Assembly (NCBI GenBank): GCA_009908925.1 | Contig: JAAAOH010000039.1 | Location: 1-6,337 of the forward strand | Origin: Spirochaetota bacterium | Lineage (GTDB): Bacteria > Spirochaetota > Spirochaetia > DSM-27196 > PWMO01 | Length of the DNA: 6,337 nucleotides | Reading direction: 5' to 3' | In this document: positions 1 to 3,377 of the stretch, one piece after another | Position numbering within the stretch: the first letter of the stretch is position 1 | Layout of the letters: every line of letters begins with the position of its first letter | The notes under the pieces: generated by a model | Seen by the model: only the letters and a program-made list of their open reading frames with translations | The model's database searches: none | What the model was told of the DNA's origin: nothing | Program-made: the position numbers and the translations under genes

Positions 1-813
1 GTGCGGCTGCGGGCCGAGTGGGATGGCGGTGGCAGTCAGCAGTGGCTCCTCGGAGACGGTGCCTCGTATGAGAACCTGGCTGCCTCACGTGCCGCCGCGA
101 CGAAGTCCGACGTAGCAGGACCAATCAACGCAAGGCCCACCGACCTGCAGCTCTACTACGATTTCGGTACCTCTTCAGCGGTTGCGACCGGAAACGAGAT
201 CTCGTCTCTTCATGTACGCTTCGAAATCACCTTCGCCCTCGAAACCGTCGGAGAGTCCTTCCTTGATATCGAGGATGACCAGGGAGACAACGAGCTCGCC
301 ATGGACGACGACATCTTCGACCGCGATCCGGAGGATCCCGACGAGGATCTCGATGATTTTCTCGACGCCCTGCGCGGCAGCAGCGCGGAGCTCGTGATGA
401 AGCTCGACAATACGACGGGGTTCGGCGCGACGCTTGCCATGGTGAACGGGGCCGCCGACTGGGAGACTATCGGGGGCGTGACTCCGGAGGAGCAGGAGGC
501 AGCGAAACAGGACCCGGCCAACTGGGTCGTGGACCTTGGCATCGCCTCAGCGGAATCCCTTCAGCAGGTGGAGCTCGATATCTCCGCCGCCACGCTGGAC
601 GAGTTCATCGACGGCGTGCCGGATCCGGTAACCGGCGTGAGCCAGTTCAAACCGGAGTTTCTCATCGAGTTACCCTGGAATGGGGTGGGCGGCACGCCGC
701 AGCCCGAGAACCAGTTCTCCATCAAGAAGGGTGCCGCATTCAACGTAACGGAGGGCTACCTCAGGGTGCAGGCCGACTTCGACTACACCTACGACCTCGA
801 GGACGAGGAATAG
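1..813 (+). CDS. Uncharacterised acidic protein, 5'-truncated by the window edge
   Basis: I do not recognise this family. The frame is open from the first base and ends at TAG 811-813. The GTG at position 1 is probably an internal valine codon, since no ribosome binding site or upstream context is visible, so the true start lies outside the window. The 270 visible residues contain no cysteine and no membrane segment. Much of the chain has alternating hydrophobic/polar patterns typical of beta-sandwich proteins, for example residues 66-82 (EISSLHVRFEITFALET) and the C-terminal stretch 248-266. Residues 89-122 form an acidic tract with 19 Asp/Glu among 34 residues. The C-terminus ends DLEDEE. 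The next gene starts six bases after the stop and encodes an exported barrel-like protein, so a periplasmic or surface partner is a reasonable inference. A signal peptide or lipobox would lie upstream of the window and cannot be checked here. Confidence 0.85.
   Translation: MRLRAEWDGGGSQQWLLGDGASYENLAASRAAATKSDVAGPINARPTDLQLYYDFGTSSAVATGNEISSLHVRFEITFALETVGESFLDIEDDQGDNELAMDDDIFDRDPEDPDEDLDDFLDALRGSSAELVMKLDNTTGFGATLAMVNGAADWETIGGVTPEEQEAAKQDPANWVVDLGIASAESLQQVELDISAATLDEFIDGVPDPVTGVSQFKPEFLIELPWNGVGGTPQPENQFSIKKGAAFNVTEGYLRVQADFDYTYDLEDEE
265..366 (+). other. Asp/Glu-rich tract within the first protein
   Basis: Codons for residues 89-122 of the partial first gene encode 19 acidic residues in 34, including EDD, DDD and DEDLDD clusters with proline spacers (DPEDP). 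Acidic loops of this kind often bind divalent cations or stay soluble at high salt. No canonical EF-hand spacing is present here, so calcium binding is only a possibility. Confidence 0.6.
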
Positions 814-818
814 GAGGG
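812..818 (+). promoter_or_regulatory. Shine-Dalgarno overlapping upstream stop; informs start choice
   Basis: AGGAGGG overlaps the TAG stop of the preceding gene (811-813). Two tandem ATGs follow, at 820 and 823. The GGAGG core ends at 817, leaving 2 bases to the first ATG and 5 to the second. The second ATG (823) therefore has the better spacing and may be the main start. The overlap of stop and ribosome binding site suggests translational coupling of the two genes. Confidence 0.75.
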
Positions 819-819
819 C

Positions 820-891
820 ATGATGAAACGCGCGACCATCGTCATATCATTCGCCCTTCTGTTCACTGCGGGGCTGGCCACTGTATCAGCA
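820..891 (+). other. Sec signal peptide coding region
   Basis: Codons for residues 1-24. A short basic start (MMKR) is followed by about 17 hydrophobic residues and a small-residue VSA motif before Asp25. No cysteine follows, so this is a signal peptidase I site and not a lipoprotein signal. Confidence 0.85.
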
Positions 892-2055
892 GACAACGGG
901 CTCAGACCCTGGGATCACGGCCGGAATCCTGCTTTCTTTGACCTCGGCGCCCGCGAATACGCTGAGCTCGGGTTCTCGGTTGATGTATCGGCGGCGAACA
1001 GCGTGATGGCGCTGTCGGACATCTTCAGTGAGGAGCTCGTCATCGACCTCGACGAGATCTACGAGAACACGCCCGACCGGGGTATGCGTTTGGGATCGTC
1101 GATCGAGACCGAGCAGCACCTCAGCGTGAAGCTGGACCGGATCGGCTTCGGCTTTTTCGGCGACACGAGCAGCTTCACCCGCCTTACCGTTCCGAAGGAG
1201 TTCATCGGCCTCATCACGCAGGGGAACGAGCTCGACGGGAGCTATTCGGATTCCACCGAGCTGGTGCAGCGCAACTTCACGCAGGCGGGCGCCTATGCAA
1301 CCTACGAATACCTGGGCTTCGTCTTCGGCGGCAAGTTCAGCACGTTTGCACCGCTCGTCTACACCGATTCAAATGCGAAGGCGACCTTCGAGCTCGCCAC
1401 GGCCGCAGATGGAACGATCGAGGGGGAAGTCTCGGCCTCCGGGGATGTGTACACCTCCGCCGGCGAGGACGGTCTTGTCGGAACCGGCTTCAACCTCAGC
1501 CTGGGCGTAGTTCGCCCCGACGAGAACGGCAAAGCCCTCTACGGTGGTGCCATCAACAGCATCCCGCTGGTGGCTGCCCGTCCGGGCTACGCCTTCAACC
1601 TCGAGAAGACGAGGTTCACCTTCACCACGGATTCCATACTCGATGCCATCAACAATGACCGGGATCCCTTTTCAACTTCCGAAACCGAGGGAGAGGCCGA
1701 CGTGGTGGCCCTCGATGAGGGCGACCGGCCGAAGATCCACATGCCGATCAGCATCTCCGGCTTCTACCGCTTTGCCGTCCCCGTGGTCGACGTAGTCCCG
1801 AGCGCCGAGATCGTGTTCGGTGACTACGCGCGCCTCAACGCCGAGGTGAACGTGGAGGGCAACTTCTTTCCGGTGAACATACTCTCGGTCGGATTCGGGC
1901 ATACCGATTCGCTCTGGCACGCGGGGGCGGGGCTCCGAGCACCTCTGCGAGTGTTCGAGCTCGAGCTGCAGGTTCGCTCGGTGGGCACCGAGATCGCGGG
2001 CGTGTTCACCGGCCGCGGGATCGGCGCGACGCTGGCGCTTGCCCTCGGCTACTGA
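820..2055 (+). CDS. Probable outer-membrane beta-barrel protein with signal peptide
   Basis: Exported protein of 411 residues (410 if the second ATG is used). Residues 1-24 are a Sec signal peptide: MKR n-region, hydrophobic ATIVISFALLFTAGLAT, and a VSA|D cleavage site after A24. The mature chain begins with a WDHGRNPAFF segment and is rich in Gly, Phe and Tyr with alternating strands. Examples are residues 155-181 (TYEYLGFVFGGKFSTF inside), 220-232 (VGTGFNLSLGVV), 306-334 and 354-411. The last strands (around ELELQVRSVG and GIGATLALALGY) end in a C-terminal aromatic residue, as is usual for barrels recognised by the BamA assembly machinery. There is no cysteine. An acidic segment at residues 288-302 could be a surface loop. 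The gene lies six bases after its upstream neighbour and is probably co-translated with it. I cannot name the family; similar uncharacterised proteins are familiar from spirochaetes. Porin, structural OMP and adhesin all remain possible. A soluble beta-rich periplasmic protein is the main alternative. Confidence 0.9.
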   Translation: MMKRATIVISFALLFTAGLATVSADNGLRPWDHGRNPAFFDLGAREYAELGFSVDVSAANSVMALSDIFSEELVIDLDEIYENTPDRGMRLGSSIETEQHLSVKLDRIGFGFFGDTSSFTRLTVPKEFIGLITQGNELDGSYSDSTELVQRNFTQAGAYATYEYLGFVFGGKFSTFAPLVYTDSNAKATFELATAADGTIEGEVSASGDVYTSAGEDGLVGTGFNLSLGVVRPDENGKALYGGAINSIPLVAARPGYAFNLEKTRFTFTTDSILDAINNDRDPFSTSETEGEADVVALDEGDRPKIHMPISISGFYRFAVPVVDVVPSAEIVFGDYARLNAEVNVEGNFFPVNILSVGFGHTDSLWHAGAGLRAPLRVFELELQVRSVGTEIAGVFTGRGIGATLALALGY

Positions 2056-2080
2056 GCATCAATCGAATCTCCTTGCCTCA

Positions 2081-2110
2081 CCGCGCGTGAGCGGTGATAA
2101 TCACGCGCGG
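2081..2110. promoter_or_regulatory. Perfect 10-bp inverted repeat with nested palindrome between genes
   Basis: CCGCGCGTGA (2081-2090) and TCACGCGCGG (2101-2110) are exact reverse complements separated by 10 bases. In RNA this would be a strong GC-rich hairpin. A second dyad, GTGAT-A-ATCAC, lies at 2094-2104 and shares the TCAC of the right arm. Its one-base centre cannot form an RNA loop, so it makes more sense as a DNA site. There is no T-run after the repeat on either strand, which argues against a rho-independent terminator. The right arm contains the first two bases of the downstream Shine-Dalgarno, so folding could restrict translation of the next gene. Operator, translational control hairpin or 3'-end stabiliser are all possible roles. 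Confidence 0.6.
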
Positions 2111-2113
2111 AGG
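2109..2113 (+). promoter_or_regulatory. Shine-Dalgarno for the GTG-initiated gene
   Basis: GGAGG lies five bases before the GTG at 2119. Tandem in-frame stops TGA TAA at 2095-2100 mean that this GTG is the first available start. The site directly follows, and overlaps by two bases, the right arm of the inverted repeat. Confidence 0.8.
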
Positions 2114-2118
2114 ATCGG

Positions 2119-3357
2119 GTGTCGGACAGAAGACAGCGACGGAAAGAGGCAAGAGCGGCGCGAGCAGAACGGGAGACGCGGCGACGGCGAACGCTCGTCG
2201 TTTTGACGGCAGGCGGAGCGGTTGTGGTACTGGTGGTGGCGGCTGTCATAGCCGTGACGGTGGTACGGCGGCCCGCGCCGCGCATTCTTTTTTCAGAACT
2301 CACGGACACACAGGCGGGTTTCGCGGCGGAACACTTGCGCGAGCTCGACGCCGAGTTTATGCGCGATGATACGGAGTTCCTGACCGGTGACGCCTCCGCT
2401 GACCTCTTGATCGCTCCGCTTGGCAGAGGCATAACCGCAGAGCCATCGGAGCTCGCCCCCGTTCCCCCTGAGAACTTCGATCTCCTTCCCGTCTCCGTTC
2501 GCGCCGTGGGCCGAATCGACGGCGAGGAAAAGCTTCTCCCTGTCGCTCTCGACCATGTCGAGCTTCTGTACCGACACGGCGCTTTCGCGGAGCGCGGTGT
2601 TCTGGTGGACGGACGGGTGCGGAGTCTCGACGGTCTCGAGACGGTTGCGGCGGATTTCGTCGAGCCGGGCTTCTTTCCCGTAGTCGTGGCCGGCGGCGAG
2701 GATACCGCCATGCTCGATTTTGTCTCGGTGCTCACTCTGAGCCTCGGGGGCGTCGATGCGTACCTCGAGTTCCTCGGCTATCTGCGGGTGAACGGAGTGA
2801 ACGAAGACACGCTGTTCACGCGCGGATTCGACAACGCGTGGAATCTGCAAGAGATCATCAGAAGGATGCAGGAGTGGCGAGCTTCCGGCATCATCCATCC
2901 CCAGTGGACGCGCCTCGAAGGCGATGATGTCATGGCGTTCGCTGAGGCACAGCGGGCCGTTGCCGTCGTGATGCGCCTTTCAACCCATCGCTCATGGCCG
3001 GTCTACGTGCTCCGCCGCTGGCGAACGAGTCCATTCCCCTACGAAGACCCGCGGGCGGCCGGAACCGGCCTGGTGGCCCCGGTCTTCGTGGGTGCGGTCG
3101 CCTCAAGCTCGCCATGGCGTGAAGAAGCCCTGGAGGTACTTCCGCGGCTCGTGGAGGCCGACTTCCAGACCGAGGTGGTTCAGCGCTGGCGCCTCGCCCC
3201 GGTCAACAGTACCGCCGAGGCTCTCGACCGGGAGTCCGCAGAGGTGCGGTTCTGGGCGGCGGCATCCCGCGAGATTCTGCCGTCGCTCGCGGATGCGCTG
3301 CCGCCCGAAACCGCCGCCGCACTCGCCGAGGCGGTGCGGGGGCGGGTGGGGCGGTAG
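2119..3357 (+). CDS. Membrane-anchored, divergent extracellular solute-binding-like protein
   Basis: 412 residues from GTG; two in-frame stops just upstream and a well-spaced GGAGG fix this start. Residues 1-24 carry 12 Arg/Lys, followed by a single hydrophobic segment (about 26-49). This predicts an N-in anchor with the rest in the periplasm or outside. There is no lipobox and no cysteine anywhere, unlike typical Gram-negative-type lipoprotein binding proteins. The soluble part (about 55-412) recalls family 1 sugar-type solute-binding proteins in order and spacing: a SADLLIAP strand (93-100), LLPVALDHVELLYR (139-152, matching the usual 'P...D...lyYN' region), AFAEAQRAVAVVM (273-285, like the 'GkaAM' strand), VAPVFVGAVASSSPWREEAL (319-338, like 'g.avsk.sk..eeA'), then APVNSTAEA (360-368, like the 'lPvr' segment). 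The match is by eye and distant. The gene follows the OMP gene after 63 bp. No permease or ATPase genes are visible, so it may be a sensor or scaffold and not a transport component. Confidence 0.85.
   Translation: MSDRRQRRKEARAARAERETRRRRTLVVLTAGGAVVVLVVAAVIAVTVVRRPAPRILFSELTDTQAGFAAEHLRELDAEFMRDDTEFLTGDASADLLIAPLGRGITAEPSELAPVPPENFDLLPVSVRAVGRIDGEEKLLPVALDHVELLYRHGAFAERGVLVDGRVRSLDGLETVAADFVEPGFFPVVVAGGEDTAMLDFVSVLTLSLGGVDAYLEFLGYLRVNGVNEDTLFTRGFDNAWNLQEIIRRMQEWRASGIIHPQWTRLEGDDVMAFAEAQRAVAVVMRLSTHRSWPVYVLRRWRTSPFPYEDPRAAGTGLVAPVFVGAVASSSPWREEALEVLPRLVEADFQTEVVQRWRLAPVNSTAEALDRESAEVRFWAAASREILPSLADALPPETAAALAEAVRGRVGR
2194..2265 (+). other. Single N-terminal transmembrane anchor
   Basis: Codons for residues 26-49 encode an uninterrupted hydrophobic run of Val, Ala, Leu, Ile, Gly and Thr (LVVLTAGGAVVVLVV and onward). 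It is flanked by RRRR on the N side and RRPAPR on the C side. The strong N-terminal positive charge (12 basic residues in 24) supports an N-in orientation. Cleavage is unlikely because no small-residue motif follows the segment. Confidence 0.85.
3317..3339. other. GC-rich imperfect hairpin in the 3' end of the binding-like gene
   Basis: CCGCAC-T-CGC pairs with GCG-GTGCGG around a CGAG tetraloop: nine pairs with one bulged T. On the plus strand it is followed by a G-run, so it is not a plus-strand rho-independent terminator. For the convergent minus-strand gene it lies about 40 bases past the stop codon, followed by CGGCGG and only three Ts, which is a poor terminator. It may simply reflect codon composition. 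Confidence 0.3.
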
Positions 3358-3359
3358 GG
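3338..3359 (+). other. Potential G-quadruplex motif across a stop codon
   Basis: Four G-tracts (G5, G3, G4, G3) are separated by loops of 1, 1 and 5 bases and fit the standard G3+N1-7 pattern. The last tract starts in the TAG stop of the binding-like gene. It lies in the narrow convergent gap, so the plus-strand transcript would carry it. High GC content makes chance occurrence plausible. Confidence 0.45.
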
Positions 3360-3377
3360 AACGAAGCGCGGCGGTTT
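3358..3377. other. 20-bp convergent gap between stop codons
   Basis: The plus-strand stop (3355-3357) and the minus-strand stop (3378-3380) are separated by 20 bases with no hairpin-plus-T-run on either strand. Transcripts from the two sides must therefore either overlap at their ends or be stopped by another mechanism such as Rho. Confidence 0.7.

Noticed and set aside
2081..2110. Inverted repeat as a rho-independent terminator
   Set aside because: Neither strand has a T-run after the stem; on the plus side the sequence goes straight into a ribosome binding site.
2094..2369. Small ATG-initiated frame overlapping the start of the binding-like gene
   Set aside because: Its ATA/ATC-rich start lies in the palindrome and has no Shine-Dalgarno. 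Its Gly/Arg-rich product is a frame-shifted reading of the Arg-rich N-terminus and membrane segment.
2049..2735. Open frame of 228 codons on the minus strand
   Set aside because: It lies opposite the binding-like gene, is dominated by Ser, Arg, Thr and Ala as expected for an antisense frame of high-GC coding DNA, and shows no domain signature.
2293..2898. Open frame of 201 codons on the minus strand
   Set aside because: Another antisense frame of the same gene. The plus-strand gene has a membrane anchor, a good ribosome binding site and family-like motifs, and this one has none.
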